A DNA stretch of 64,000 bases, from assembly GCF_019297835.1 (NCBI RefSeq), contig NZ_CP079203.1, positions 3,221,001 to 3,285,000 of the forward strand, read 5' to 3'. Both the position numbers and the translations under genes were made by a program. The notes beneath the pieces were generated by a model, which was not told where the DNA came from, did no database searches, and worked only from the letters and a program-made list of their open reading frames with translations. This DNA comes from Sphingomonas sanguinis. GTDB lineage: Bacteria; Pseudomonadota; Alphaproteobacteria; Sphingomonadales; Sphingomonadaceae. Position 1 is the stretch's first letter; every line of letters begins with the position of its first letter. This document shows, piece by piece, positions 28,613-38,165 of this stretch.

Positions 28613-29688
28613 GCCAGCGCCACCCGGCCCCCGGCATGGCGCTCCAGCCGCCCGGCAAGTTCCAGTTCCAGCAGAATCGTCTGCACGATGGCGGAGGGGC
28701 GTCCGCTCTGGCGGATGAGTTCGTCGACCGTCACCGCGACCGGGCCGAGCAGATCGCTCACCCGCTGCCGGTCGGCATCGCTGGCATCTTGCGGCGGCGG
28801 AGGCGTGTAGCGGCTCTCAGGCGTGCGGACCATGCGCGGGTCGATGGGGCGGATCTGTTCGAGGATGTCCGCCGCCGACTGGATCAGCGTCGCGCCTTCG
28901 CGGATCAGCATGTTGCAGCCTTGCGCGCGCGGGTCGGCGGGGTGTCCGGGGACCGCCATCACCTCGCGCCCCGCCTCGCCCGCCAGCCGCGCGGTGATGA
29001 GCGAGCCGGAGCGCGGGGCGGCCTCGACCACCACCGTTCCCTGCGCAAGACCTGCGATGATCCGGTTGCGCGAGGGGAAATGCCGGGCGAGCGGCTGGGT
29101 GCCGGGCGGTTGTTCCGCGATCAGTAGGCCGCGGGTCGCGACCTCTTCCTGGAGCCGCACGTTTTCGGGCGGGAAGGCGATGTCGATGCCGCTGGCGATG
29201 ACGCCGATCGTGCCGCCGTCGAGCGCGCCGATATGCGCCGCCGTGTCGATACCCCGCGCCAGCCCCGAGGTGACGGGCACGCGCTGCGCCGCCAGATCCT
29301 GCGCCAGCCCCCGCGCGAAGCGGCACGATGCGGCCGAGGCGTTGCGCGCGCCGACCAGCGCCACCCCGCCGCGCTGTGCCAGCCCGATGTCGCCGCGCAC
29401 GATCAGCGCTGGCGGGGCGGTATCGAGTTCGGCGAGCAGCGCGGGATAGTCCGCTTCGCCCAGCAGAATGTGCCGCGCGCCCAGTCGCGCCACCGTCTCG
29501 ATCTCCCGCGCGATGACGGTCGGGTCAGCGGCCTTGGGGGCCTCACCGCCGCCGCGCCGGGCGAGATGGGGCAGGGCGTCGAGCGCGGCCTGCGCCTCGC
29601 CGAAGCGCGCCATCAATTGCCGCCAGGTGACGGGTCCGATGCCATGGGTTCGCAACAGTCGGAGCTGCGCGAACCGGGCGTCAGTCAC
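28609..29688 (-). CDS. dprA: DNA-processing protein DprA
   Basis: DprA of 359 residues, which binds incoming single-stranded DNA in natural transformation and loads RecA. The Rossmann core carries VALVGARNASAASCRFARGLA, VTSGLARGIDTAAHIGALDG, GTIGVIASGIDIAFPPENV and PLARHFPSRNRIIAGLA. A C-terminal winged helix (LLGPVAVTVDELIRQSG) is present. The start is GTG at 29688, eight bases inside plsY. The helix-hairpin N-terminal region RTHGIGPVTWRQLMARFG is also typical. Confidence 0.94.
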   Translation of the reverse strand: MTDARFAQLRLLRTHGIGPVTWRQLMARFGEAQAALDALPHLARRGGGEAPKAADPTVIAREIETVARLGARHILLGEADYPALLAELDTAPPALIVRGDIGLAQRGGVALVGARNASAASCRFARGLAQDLAAQRVPVTSGLARGIDTAAHIGALDGGTIGVIASGIDIAFPPENVRLQEEVATRGLLIAEQPPGTQPLARHFPSRNRIIAGLAQGTVVVEAAPRSGSLITARLAGEAGREVMAVPGHPADPRAQGCNMLIREGATLIQSAADILEQIRPIDPRMVRTPESRYTPPPPQDASDADRQRVSDLLGPVAVTVDELIRQSGRPSAIVQTILLELELAGRLERHAGGRVALA

Positions 29689-30286
29689 GCTTCTTGCCGA
29701 TACGGGGTTCGGTGCCCGCGAGCAACCGCTCGATGTTCGAGCCGTGCTTCCAGATAACGATCAGGGCGAGCGCGATCAGCAGCAGGACCAGATCGAACCG
29801 CCCCATCACCGCCGCCGCCAGAGGAGCGCTGACCGCCGCCGCCATGCCCGCCACCGCCGAGATGCGCAGCGTCGCGAGCAGGCCCAGCCACACCACAGCA
29901 TAGACCAGACCCAGCGGCCAGTGGAGCGCGACCACCACGCCCATCAGCGTGGCGACGCCCTTGCCGCCGCGAAACTTCAGCCAGATCGGGAAACAATGCC
30001 CGACGAACGCGGCCGCCGCCGCCAGCGCTTCCTCACCGGGCAGCCAGTGGCGCACGACCAGGACGGCGGCAACACCCTTCAGCATGTCGAGGATCAGGGT
30101 CGCGGCGGCCAGTCCCTTGCGGCCGGTGCGCAGTACGTTGGTCGCGCCGATATTGCCCGACCCGATACTGCGCAGATCGCCTGCTCCGGCGGCGCGCGTC
30201 AGGATGATGCCGAAGGGAATTGATCCCAGCAGATAGCCGATCAGCAAGGCCCAGGTCGGCGGCCCCCAGATGATTTCGGTCGGCAA
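29681..30286 (-). CDS. plsY: Glycerol-3-phosphate acyltransferase PlsY
   Basis: Inner-membrane acyltransferase that moves acyl from acyl-phosphate to glycerol-3-phosphate, the first step of phospholipid synthesis. The protein is about 201 residues with multiple helices and the conserved loops GYLLGSIPFGIIL, RSIGSGNIGATNVLRTG, and FPIWLKFRGGKGVATLMG. I favour the TTG at 30286 with AGGGGAAG just upstream, giving LPTEIIWGPPTWALL; an ATG at 30316 is also in frame. It is divergent from murI. Confidence 0.93.
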   Translation of the reverse strand: MPTEIIWGPPTWALLIGYLLGSIPFGIILTRAAGAGDLRSIGSGNIGATNVLRTGRKGLAAATLILDMLKGVAAVLVVRHWLPGEEALAAAAAFVGHCFPIWLKFRGGKGVATLMGVVVALHWPLGLVYAVVWLGLLATLRISAVAGMAAAVSAPLAAAVMGRFDLVLLLIALALIVIWKHGSNIERLLAGTEPRIGKKRD

Positions 30287-30389
30287 TAGTCTTCCCCTGT
30301 GCTCCGGGACAGACATAGAACATGCGCGTTGGCCTGTCCAATCCGGTGCGGCTCTGGTTTCGCACGCGCACGGCGCTTATGAGGCGGGG

Positions 30390-31187
30390 ATGAGCGATGC
30401 GCGTCCCATATTGTTCTTCGATTCCGGCGTGGGCGGGCTGTCGATCGCGGGACCTGCGCGGGCAGCGCTGCCGACTGCGCCCTTCGTCTATGTCGCGGAC
30501 AGTGCGGGCTTTCCCTATGGCGAGAAGACCGAGGCGGAGATTGCCGGGCGGGTGCCGGCGCTGCTCGGGCGGCTGGCGGAGCGATATCATCCGCGCCTGA
30601 TCGTGATCGCGTGCAACACCGCCTCGACCATCGCACTGCCCGCCGTGCGCGCGGCGCTGGACCTGCCGGTGGTCGGCACGGTGCCCGCGATCAAACCGGC
30701 GGCGGCGATGAGCGAGACGCGGACGATCGGCGTGCTGGGGACGCGGGCGACGGTGCGCCAGGCCTATGTCGATGATCTGGCGGCGAAGTTCGCCGGGGAT
30801 TGCCGGGTGATCCGGCACGGTTCGGCGGGGTTGGTCGAGCTGGCCGAAGCGAAGCTGCGCGGTGAGGCGCTGGCACCCGAATCCTTTGCGGCGGTGCTGG
30901 ACGGCCTGTTCGGGCAGGCGGGCGGCGAGCGGATCGACGTCATCGTCAATGCCTGCACCCATTTCCCGCTGGTCGAGGCAGAGCTGGCGGCGGCGGCGCC
31001 CCATGCGGTCCGCTTCGTTGATGGCGGACCGGGAATCGCGCGGCGGATCGCGTTTTTGACGCAAGATCAGGACTGGCCCGCCGATCCGGGCGAGGGGGTG
31101 GCGGTGTTCACGCGACTTGGGCAGCGCGAGCAGGCGCTCGCGCCGGGACTGGCGGCGCGGGGTTTCGCGCGGATCGAGGCACTGTAA
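30390..31187 (+). CDS. murI: Glutamate racemase
   Basis: Makes D-glutamate for peptidoglycan. It is 265 residues with both catalytic cysteines in place: IVIACNTASTIALP and IVNACTHFPLVEAEL. The N-terminus ILFFDSGVGGLSIAG and VADSAGFPYGEKTEAEI are also conserved. The ATG at 30390 is favoured over upstream in-frame ATG codons that have no family similarity. A family A repeat pair follows before hemA. Confidence 0.95.
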   Translation: MSDARPILFFDSGVGGLSIAGPARAALPTAPFVYVADSAGFPYGEKTEAEIAGRVPALLGRLAERYHPRLIVIACNTASTIALPAVRAALDLPVVGTVPAIKPAAAMSETRTIGVLGTRATVRQAYVDDLAAKFAGDCRVIRHGSAGLVELAEAKLRGEALAPESFAAVLDGLFGQAGGERIDVIVNACTHFPLVEAELAAAAPHAVRFVDGGPGIARRIAFLTQDQDWPADPGEGVAVFTRLGQREQALAPGLAARGFARIEAL

Positions 31188-31196
31188 GCCCAACCT

Positions 31197-31286
31197 CCGT
31201 TCGCACTGAGCGAAGTCGAAGTGCACGGGATGCGCGTACGGCGAAGCTTTGCCTTGGGCTTTGACTTCGCTCAGCCTGAACGGAGG
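31197..31286. repeat. Family A repeat, inverted pair (diverged)
   Basis: Left copy at 31197-31225 (TTCGCACTGAGCGAAGTCGA) and right copy at 31256-31286 (TTTGACTTCGCTCAGCCTGA) differ from the standard unit at a few bases but keep the inverted arrangement. They lie between murI and hemA. Confidence 0.78.
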
Positions 31287-31430
31287 TGAGGGGTGAGAGG
31301 TTGGCGGGCCTGAGAACCACCCGCATCAGGAACCGATCGACCCTTGGGACAATATGTCCACCATGATCGATCACAGTAAGCGCAGTTCCCGACTCGATTC
31401 ATGCGCGGCTTGCGCCTACATTCCCCATCC

Positions 31431-32672
31431 ATGAGCATCGAGGGCACGGACGCGCGCGTGGATTATTCCCGCGTCTTCACCCAGGCGATCGACCGCCTGC
31501 ACGCCGAGGGACGTTACCGCGTCTTCATCGACATTTTGCGCAACAAGGGCATGTTCCCCAATGCCCGGTGCTTTGCCGGGCATAACGGACCCAAGCCCAT
31601 CACCGTCTGGTGCTCCAACGACTATCTGGCGATGGGACAGCATCCGAAGGTCATCGCCGCGATGGAGGAAGCGCTGCACGATGTCGGTGCCGGCTCGGGC
31701 GGTACGCGCAATATCGGCGGCAACACCCATTATCATGTCGATCTGGAAGGCGAGCTGGCCGACCTGCACGGCAAGGAAGCGGCGTTGCTGTTCACCAGCG
31801 GATACGTCTCCAACGAGGCGACGCTGGCGACGCTGGCGAAGATCCTGCCGGGCTGCGTGATCTTTTCCGACGAACTGAACCACGCCTCGATGATCGCGGG
31901 CATCCGCAATTCGGGCTGCGAGAAGCAGGTCTTCCGCCACAACGACCTCGCGCATCTGGAAGAGCTGCTCGCGGCGGCGGACCCGGCGGTGCCCAAGCTG
32001 ATCGCCTTCGAGAGCGTCTATTCGATGGAGGGCGACATTGCCCCGATCGGCGCGATCTGCGACCTGGCCGACAAGTATAACGCGCTGACCTATCTCGACG
32101 AGGTTCATGCGGTCGGCATGTACGGCGCACGCGGCGGCGGCATTTCGGAGCGCGATCAGGTCGCCCACCGGCTGACCGTGATCGAGGGTACGCTGGGCAA
32201 GGCGTTCGGCGTGATGGGCGGCTATATCGCGGCAGACCGGATGATCGTCGACGTGATCCGGTCCTATGCGCCGGGCTTCATCTTCACCACCTCGCTGTCG
32301 CCGGTGCTGGTCGCGGGCGTGCTGGCGAGCGTGCGCCACCTCAAGCAAAGCTCGGTCGAGCGCGAGGGGCAACAGGCGGCTGCGGCGAAGCTGAAGGCGA
32401 TGATGTCCGACGCGGGCCTGCCCGTCATGCTGGGCGAGACGCATATCGTGCCGGTGATGGTCGGCGATCCGGTCAAGGCCAAGAAGATCAGCGACATCCT
32501 GCTCGCCGAATATGGCGTGTACGTCCAGCCGATCAACTATCCTACCGTCCCGCGCGGGACCGAGCGGCTGCGCTTTACGCCGGGGCCTGCCCATGACGAG
32601 GCGATGATGGCGGAACTGGTGTCCGCGCTGGTCGAGATCTGGGAGCGGCTCGATCTGAAGATGGCGGCGTAA
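31431..32672 (+). CDS. hemA: 5-aminolevulinate synthase
   Basis: PLP enzyme that condenses glycine and succinyl-CoA, the C4 route to heme used by alphaproteobacteria. The protein is about 413 residues. It contains [68 protein letters not shown] and the PLP lysine in [16 protein letters not shown] near residue 257. The start could be ATG 31431 or GTG 31458 (VDYSRVFTQ), which matches family N-termini more closely. The hairpin at 32738-32760 may end its transcript. Confidence 0.95.
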   Translation: MSIEGTDARVDYSRVFTQAIDRLHAEGRYRVFIDILRNKGMFPNARCFAGHNGPKPITVWCSNDYLAMGQHPKVIAAMEEALHDVGAGSGGTRNIGGNTHYHVDLEGELADLHGKEAALLFTSGYVSNEATLATLAKILPGCVIFSDELNHASMIAGIRNSGCEKQVFRHNDLAHLEELLAAADPAVPKLIAFESVYSMEGDIAPIGAICDLADKYNALTYLDEVHAVGMYGARGGGISERDQVAHRLTVIEGTLGKAFGVMGGYIAADRMIVDVIRSYAPGFIFTTSLSPVLVAGVLASVRHLKQSSVEREGQQAAAAKLKAMMSDAGLPVMLGETHIVPVMVGDPVKAKKISDILLAEYGVYVQPINYPTVPRGTERLRFTPGPAHDEAMMAELVSALVEIWERLDLKMAA

Positions 32673-32737
32673 GGCCGGGCTTCGGCGCCAGGTGATTGCG
32701 GCTGGGCGTGTCCCTTGGGACGCGAGTTTTTTCTTCG

Positions 32738-32760
32738 ACTTCGGCGCTAGGCGCCGAAGT
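32738..32760 (+). terminator. Candidate hemA terminator
   Basis: Perfect 10-3-10 palindrome ACTTCGGCGC-TAG-GCGCCGAAGT followed by TTATCC, 65 bp after the hemA stop. The U-run is short. Confidence 0.45.
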
Positions 32761-32835
32761 TTATCCTAAGCGGCTAGCTTTCCAGCCAGTCGAAGGGCTC
32801 AGGCGGAACGGAGGTGCGGATGAGGCGGCAGGGCC

Positions 32836-33057
32836 TCAGCCCTGACGCGCCGCCAGTTCCGCCTTGCGCGCGGGCAGAGCGGCCAGGATCGCGCGGCGTT
32901 CCTCGGGCGGTTTCGCGCTCCAGTTGGAAATCTCGCGGATGGTGCGGGCGCAGCCCAGGCACCAGCCGGTCGCCTTGTCCATCGTGCAGACAAGGACGCA
33001 CGGGCTGGCCACGCTCGCCGGCTGAGGTTCGACGAAGCTGATGATGTCGAGCGACAT
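32836..33057 (-). CDS. DUF1289 protein
   Basis: Small protein of 73 residues with the cysteine pattern SPCVLVCTMDKATGWCLGC, then ARTIREISNWS, and a basic helix, which defines DUF1289. The four cysteines suggest metal or iron-sulfur binding. It starts seven bases after the DEAD-box helicase stop, so it is probably cotranscribed. The role is unknown. Confidence 0.88.
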   Translation of the reverse strand: MSLDIISFVEPQPASVASPCVLVCTMDKATGWCLGCARTIREISNWSAKPPEERRAILAALPARKAELAARQG

Positions 33058-33064
33058 GGGCGGC

Positions 33065-34519
33065 TTAGATCCCGAACGAGACCTTCAGGAAGTCCGGGAT
33101 CGGGCCGTTCCAGCCGCCGTCATCGGGCGTCTCGTCGGTATGCGAGCGGCGGCGGTCGCGACGACGGTCGTCGCCCCGCGCCTCGCGCGGTTCTTCGCGG
33201 CGAGCCTGTTCGCGCGGAGCTTCGTCACGCTGCGGCTGCTCGCGACGCGGTTCTTCGCGACGGGCACGGGCGGGGCGGGCGCGGGGCGCTTCCTCGACCG
33301 TTTCGGCCACGGGAACCGTCGTCTCGATGTCCAAGTCCGCCGTGCGGGGCGCGCGATCACGGCGCGTGCGGCGGGCGGGGCGTTCCTCTTCCGCCGGAGC
33401 GGGGAGTTCGAGGCGGTCGATCTTCTGGCCCGTCAGCTTCTCGATATTTTCGAGATTCTCGGCATCATCCGGCGCGACGAAGGTATAGGCGGTGCCGGTC
33501 GCGCCGCCACGGCCGGTGCGGCCGATGCGGTGGACGTAATCGTCCGGGTGCCAGGGCGCGTCGAAGTTGAAGACGTGGCTGACGCCCTTGATGTCCAGCC
33601 CGCGCGCCGCGACGTCCGAGGCGACTAGGATGTTGATGTCGCCGCGCTTGAACAGTTCCAGCTCGGCCAGACGCTGGGGCTGTTCCATGTCGCCATGGAT
33701 TTCGCCCGAACGGAAGCCGTGCTGCTTGAGCGACTTGTTCAGCTCGCGCACCGTCGTCTTGCGGTTGCAGAAGATGATCGCGGTGCGAACCTCTTCCTGC
33801 CCCAGCAGCTGGCGCAGGCGCTTGCGCTTCTCGAACGACTGGGGTGCGACCGGCACGACGAACTGAGTGATGTTGATGTTGGTCGAAGCGGGACGCGCGA
33901 CCTCGATCGTCTTGGGGTTTTCCAGGAATTTGTCGGCCAGCTTCTTGATCGGCGGCGGCATCGTCGCGGAGAAGAGCAGGGTCTGGCGCTGCTTGGGCAG
34001 CTTGGTGCAGATTTCCTCGATATCGGGGATGAACCCCATGTCGAGCATCCGGTCCGCCTCGTCGATGACCAGCATCGAGCAGCCGGTCAGCAGGATGTTG
34101 CCGCGCTGGAACAGGTCCATCAACCGGCCCGGCGTCGCGATCAGCACGTCGACGCCCTTTTCCAGCGCCTTGATTTGGTCGCCCATCGACACGCCGCCGA
34201 TCAGCAGCGCCATCGAGAGCTTTTGACCCGCGCCATATTTCTCGAAATTCTCGGCGACCTGCGCGGCGAGTTCGCGCGTCGGCTCCAGGATCAGGCTGCG
34301 CGGCATCCGCGCGCGGCTGCGGCCATGCGCCAGGATGTCGATCATCGGCAGGACGAAGGCGGCGGTCTTGCCCGTGCCCGTCTGCGCGATGCCGATGATG
34401 TCGCGCATCATCAGCACGGAGGGAATGGCGGAGGCCTGAATCGGCGTCGGCTCGGTATAGCCGGCGTCGGTGACCGTCTTGAGAAGTTCGTCGGAGAGGC
34501 CGAGATCGGCAAAGCTCAT
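33065..34519 (-). CDS. DEAD-box RNA helicase (RhlE-like)
   Basis: RNA helicase of 484 residues. All motifs are present: Q motif with TPIQASAIPSVL, AQTGTGKTAAFVLP, PTRELAAQV, VIDEADRMLDMGF, SATMPP, and HRIGRTGRGG. The last 100 residues are a disordered tail rich in Arg, Glu and Pro (for example RARREEPRREQPQRDEAPRE), common in cold-shock or ribosome-assembly helicases such as RhlE. The gene stands after a 310-bp gap that carries GC palindromes. Confidence 0.93.
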   Translation of the reverse strand: MSFADLGLSDELLKTVTDAGYTEPTPIQASAIPSVLMMRDIIGIAQTGTGKTAAFVLPMIDILAHGRSRARMPRSLILEPTRELAAQVAENFEKYGAGQKLSMALLIGGVSMGDQIKALEKGVDVLIATPGRLMDLFQRGNILLTGCSMLVIDEADRMLDMGFIPDIEEICTKLPKQRQTLLFSATMPPPIKKLADKFLENPKTIEVARPASTNINITQFVVPVAPQSFEKRKRLRQLLGQEEVRTAIIFCNRKTTVRELNKSLKQHGFRSGEIHGDMEQPQRLAELELFKRGDINILVASDVAARGLDIKGVSHVFNFDAPWHPDDYVHRIGRTGRGGATGTAYTFVAPDDAENLENIEKLTGQKIDRLELPAPAEEERPARRTRRDRAPRTADLDIETTVPVAETVEEAPRARPARARREEPRREQPQRDEAPREQARREEPREARGDDRRRDRRRSHTDETPDDGGWNGPIPDFLKVSFGI

Positions 34520-34829
34520 GCAATTTTCCGGAATTTGGTGCGGAATGGGAATCGCCCCGCACGCGCCCAGCAGCCTATGCCGCTTGCGGATTTGGTGGCG
34601 AAAGTCAAGTTTTCCACATGGGGGAGGGGGTGACGGTCATGGAAAATCCCGTCTTCTTCTCCGTTTCTTCCTCCCCTCCCGCAGGCGGGAGGGGTCGGGG
34701 GAGGGCAGGGGGTCTCACTGAGATCGTCGCCCGTGGCGCTCCCTCCCCCATCCCCTCCCGCCTGCGGGAGGGGCGTGCTTGTGGATTGGGCAGGGCAATT
34801 TCGATGGCGTCTTGGCGGGCAGGACCGCT
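34520..34829. other. Intergenic stretch with two GC palindromes
   Basis: Between the helicase start and the downstream end of a small secreted protein gene. It contains two family D palindromes in opposite orientation (34673-34694 and 34752-34773). I see no gene in it. The part next to 34519 should hold the helicase promoter. Confidence 0.6.
34673..34773. repeat. Family D palindromes, opposed pair
   Basis: CCCCTCCCGC-AG-GCGGGAGGGG at 34673-34694 and CCCCTCCCGC-CT-GCGGGAGGGG at 34752-34773. Both match the copy at 10609-10630. Confidence 0.7.
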
Positions 34830-35276
34830 TCAGCGAACCGGAACCAGGCTACGAAACCGTTCGATCTCGCAGGTGCGGCCCGCGCGCGTTCGGATGGGAT
34901 CGCGCCCAACGCAAATCTGGCCGTCGGGGCCGGGGCGGATATAGAAGCTGGAATAATAATCGATCTGGCGACAGGCGCGGATCAAACGGGCGCGCACCCG
35001 CTTGCCGCCGGTCAGGACGATGTCGACCGCGCCTTCCTCGGCGGGCAGCGCGCCTGCCAGTTGCTGGGCGGGGATGCAGCGCGGGCCCTTGCGCTCCTTC
35101 CACCGGATCGGCGTAGCGGGCGGCGGCGCGGCGCGGGGGACGCGGATCACGACGCGCTCATGGATGATGACCTGTGCATATTGCGTCTGGGCGTAGGGAT
35201 CGGTCGCGCCCAGCAGCGCGGGCGTCGTCAGCGTCATCAGGGCGATGGCGATCAGGTTTCGATGGCGGCGCAGCAT
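34830..35276 (-). CDS. Hypothetical secreted protein
   Basis: Protein of about 148 residues with a signal peptide (NLIAIALMTLTTPALLGATD). The mature part is a small domain with WKERKGPRCIPAQQLAGALP, VDIVLTGGKRVRARLIRACR and DGQICVGRDPIRTRAGRTC; the three or four cysteines could form disulfides in the periplasm. I do not recognise a named domain. Start ATG 35276 is used because it places the signal peptide at the N-terminus; upstream ATGs at 35294 and 35303 are possible. It is divergent from the FAD oxidoreductase gene. Confidence 0.75.
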   Translation of the reverse strand: MLRRHRNLIAIALMTLTTPALLGATDPYAQTQYAQVIIHERVVIRVPRAAPPPATPIRWKERKGPRCIPAQQLAGALPAEEGAVDIVLTGGKRVRARLIRACRQIDYYSSFYIRPGPDGQICVGRDPIRTRAGRTCEIERFRSLVPVR

Positions 35277-35343
35277 GTCAGCGACCCCCTTCATAGGGTG
35301 CATGATTGAACGCTTTATGAACCTGACCTAACTGACCCCTGTC

Positions 35344-36768
35344 ATGACTCCCGCCCAGACCGCGCTGCTCCAGACCCTGGCCCCCATTTTGGGCGACAAG
35401 GGCATCGTCACCGACCCCGCGCTGATCGCGCCATGGGAAGTGGACTGGCGGCGGCGCTTTTCCGGCCATGCCCCCGCCATCCTCGCACCCGCCGACACGG
35501 CGCAGGTGCAGGCGGTACTGCGTGCGGCGACCGAGCAACGCGTCCCGCTCGTGCCGCAGGGGGGCAACAGCTCGATGGTCGGGGGCGCGACGCCGCCCGG
35601 CGACGGATCGGCACTGATCCTGTCTACCCGGCGGATGAACCGCATCCGGCGGATCGATACGGGTGCGGGCATGGTGGTGGCCGAGGCGGGGGTGATCCTG
35701 GCGGACCTTCACGCCGCTGCCGAGGCGGAGGGCGCGCGCTTCCCGCTGACCCTGGGGGCGAAGGGCAATGCGACGGTCGGCGGCCTCGTCTCCACCAATG
35801 CGGGGGGTACGCAGGTGCTGCGTTTCGGCACGATGCGCGGCCTGACGCTGGGGGTGGAGGCGGTGCTGCCCGACGGGACGCTCTATGACGGGCTGTCCGC
35901 GTTGAAGAAGGACAATCGCGGTTACGATCTGGGCCAGTTGCTGATCGGGGCGGAGGGGACCTTGGGCATCGTCACCGCCGCCGCGCTGCGACTGGCGCCG
36001 GGGATCGCGCGGTCGGCAACCGCCTGGGTCGGGCTGACCGATCCGGCGGCGGGCCTGACCCTGCTGCGCCGGTTGCAGGCGGCGACCGACATGATCGAGA
36101 GTTTCGAGATCATGCCCGCCGAAAGCCTGGCCGCCGCCGTCGCGCACCTGCCCGGCGCGCGCTCGCCGTTGGAGGGCACGCATCCCTGGCATGTCCTGAT
36201 TGAGGCGGTGACCGGCGATACCCAGGCCGATCCGACTACGATGCTGGAGGTGCAACTGGCCCGCGCGCTGGAGGATGGAGTCGTCGCCGACGCGGTGATC
36301 GCCGCCTCGGAAGCGCAATCGCAAGCCTTCTGGCTGCTCCGTCACTCGCTGTCCGATGCCGAACGCGCACTGGGCCCGGCGGTGCAGCATGACATCGCCG
36401 TGCCGGTCGATGCGATGCCGCGCTTCATGGTCGAGGCGGCGGCCGCCTGCGATGCGCGCTTCCCCGGCACTCATGCCTCGGGCTTCGGGCATCTGGGCGA
36501 CGGCAATATCCATTTCCATGTCCGCGCCGCCCCCGGCACCGATCGCGACCGTTTCTATGCCGAGGATGCCGCGACCATCACCCGTTTCGTCCATGATCTG
36601 GTGATGGCGGCGGGCGGCACGATTTCGGCCGAACACGGTATCGGCCAGATGAAGCGCGACGAACTCGCCCGCCTGTCGCCGGAACGGGTCGCGGCGATCC
36701 GCGCCATCAAGACGGCGCTCGATCCGCACGGTCTGTTCAATCCGGGCAAGCTCGTCGCTTGCGCATGA
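35344..36768 (+). CDS. FAD-binding oxidoreductase, GlcD/D-2-hydroxyacid dehydrogenase type
   Basis: Flavoprotein of 474 residues of the FAD_binding_4/FAD-oxidase_C group that oxidises D-lactate, D-2-hydroxyglutarate or glycolate. The FAD site is VPLVPQGGNSSMVGGATPPG, then LGAKGNATVGGLVSTNAGGT and LGIVTAAALRL. The C-terminal domain has the metal-binding pattern GFGHLGDGNIHFHV and the terminal ISAEHGIGQMKRDEL, both typical. The exact hydroxyacid cannot be told. It lies 76 bp before sapC in the same direction. Confidence 0.9.
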   Translation: MTPAQTALLQTLAPILGDKGIVTDPALIAPWEVDWRRRFSGHAPAILAPADTAQVQAVLRAATEQRVPLVPQGGNSSMVGGATPPGDGSALILSTRRMNRIRRIDTGAGMVVAEAGVILADLHAAAEAEGARFPLTLGAKGNATVGGLVSTNAGGTQVLRFGTMRGLTLGVEAVLPDGTLYDGLSALKKDNRGYDLGQLLIGAEGTLGIVTAAALRLAPGIARSATAWVGLTDPAAGLTLLRRLQAATDMIESFEIMPAESLAAAVAHLPGARSPLEGTHPWHVLIEAVTGDTQADPTTMLEVQLARALEDGVVADAVIAASEAQSQAFWLLRHSLSDAERALGPAVQHDIAVPVDAMPRFMVEAAAACDARFPGTHASGFGHLGDGNIHFHVRAAPGTDRDRFYAEDAATITRFVHDLVMAAGGTISAEHGIGQMKRDELARLSPERVAAIRAIKTALDPHGLFNPGKLVACA

Positions 36769-36844
36769 GGCGCTAGGCCCATAGACACGGACGCAGGACA
36801 CGCGGCCGGGGGGCTCGCGTGGATCGAGTTTTTTGGAGAATATC

Positions 36845-37618
36845 ATGGCGAGCGCGCCGTCCCTTCCGCTTTTCTATAACGGCCTGGAGCCGCTTTCGAG
36901 CGAGGCTCATGCGAACTACAAGGTTCGCCCGCAGGAGACCGCGCCCTTCCTGGTCGGCCAGCACGCCATCCCCGTGACCGTGGACGAATTCCCGCTGGTG
37001 CAGCGTTTCATGCCGATCGTCTTCTCGGTCGGCGACCAGCCGATCCCGCTGGCGCTGATGGGCCTGAACGAGGGCGTGAACGTCTTTGTCGATGACGAAG
37101 GCCGCCTGACCGAGACGAACTTCTACGTTCCCGCCTATATCCGCCGCTATCCGTACATGCTGGCGCGCCTGCGCCCGGAATCGGAAGAGCTGTCGCTGTG
37201 CTTCGACCCGACCTCGCCGACCATCGGTGCGTTCGACGATGGCGAGTCGCTGTTCGACGGCAACCAGCCGAGCGAGCTGACCAAGAACATCCTCCAGTTC
37301 AACGAATCGTTCGAACAGGCGGGCGCCCGCACCCAGAACTTCATGAAGGAACTGGGCGAAATGGGTCTGCTGATGGACGGTGAAGTCTCGATCCAGCCGG
37401 ACGGCGCCGAGCAGCCCTTCGTCTATCGCGGCTTCCAGATGATCAACGAGGAAAAGCTGGTCGACCTGCGCGGGGACCAGCTGCGCAAGATGAGCCAGTC
37501 GGGCATGCTCCCGCTGCTCTATGCGCACCTCTTCTCGCTCTCGCTGATGCGCGACATCTTCGCCCGTCAGGCGCAGCTGGGCAAGATGCCGCAGCCGCAG
37601 CTTCAGCCGGTCGGCTGA
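36845..37618 (+). CDS. SapC family protein
   Basis: Protein of 257 residues in the SapC family, named after a Campylobacter S-layer locus but of unknown function in alphaproteobacteria. Conserved pieces are FYNGLEPLSSEAHANYKV, FPIVFSV-like PIVFSVGDQPIPLALMGL, YIRRYPYMLARLRPESEEL and the C-terminal LPLLYAHLFSLSLMRDIFAR. The ATG 36845 follows GGAG by six bases; an upstream TTG at 36833 is less likely. It has no signal peptide. Confidence 0.88.
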   Translation: MASAPSLPLFYNGLEPLSSEAHANYKVRPQETAPFLVGQHAIPVTVDEFPLVQRFMPIVFSVGDQPIPLALMGLNEGVNVFVDDEGRLTETNFYVPAYIRRYPYMLARLRPESEELSLCFDPTSPTIGAFDDGESLFDGNQPSELTKNILQFNESFEQAGARTQNFMKELGEMGLLMDGEVSIQPDGAEQPFVYRGFQMINEEKLVDLRGDQLRKMSQSGMLPLLYAHLFSLSLMRDIFARQAQLGKMPQPQLQPVG

Positions 37619-37622
37619 TCCG

Positions 37623-38165
37623 ATGCGCGGGCCGGTCGTTTCCGCCAGTCCGCGCTATAGCCAGGTCGCGATCGTCTTTCACTGGACGATCGCGGCGCTG
37701 GTCGTGGCGAACCTGGCCATCGGGCTGCTCCATGAGAGTCTGTTGCCCGGCACCATCCCGCTGCACAAGGCGATCGGCCTGACCGTGCTGGCGCTGACGG
37801 CGGCACGGATCGCCTGGCGACTGGGCCATCGCCCGCCGCCGCTGCCCGCCGAAATCCCGGTCTGGGCGCGCGGAAGTGCCCATGCGCTCCACGCCACCCT
37901 TTATTTTCTGATGATCGCCATGCCGATGACCGGCTGGGCGATGGGCTCCGGTCGCGACGTGCCGCGTCCCGTCAGCTGGTTCGGCCTGTTCGACGTACCG
38001 CCACTCCCCATCGGCAAGGCCGCCGCCGGTGTCGGGCACGAGGCGCATGAGATTCTCGGCTGGGCGATGCTGGTGCTCGTGGTGATCCATGTCGCGGCGG
38101 CGCTGCGGCATCATTATCTGCTGCGCGATGGCCTGCTGGCGCGAATGAGCTTTCGCCGGGGCTGA
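37623..38165 (+). CDS. Cytochrome b561 family protein
   Basis: Inner-membrane di-heme b-type cytochrome of 180 residues that may pass electrons between quinol and periplasmic acceptors. Four helices are visible with heme-ligand histidines: VFHWTIAALVVANLAIG, TIPLHKAIGLTVLAL, GSAHALHATLYFLMIAMPM and GHEAHEILGWAMLVLVVIHV. It begins four bases after sapC, so the two are probably cotranscribed. Confidence 0.92.
   Translation: MRGPVVSASPRYSQVAIVFHWTIAALVVANLAIGLLHESLLPGTIPLHKAIGLTVLALTAARIAWRLGHRPPPLPAEIPVWARGSAHALHATLYFLMIAMPMTGWAMGSGRDVPRPVSWFGLFDVPPLPIGKAAAGVGHEAHEILGWAMLVLVVIHVAAALRHHYLLRDGLLARMSFRRG

Noticed and set aside
31360..31425. FNR-type site (TGATCGATCAC) before hemA
   Set aside because: Only a partial match to TTGAT-N4-ATCAA; not strong enough to annotate.
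34618..34944. Possible small gene in the gap after the helicase
   Set aside because: The frame is formed by GC palindromes and overlaps the secreted-protein gene; no coding signature.
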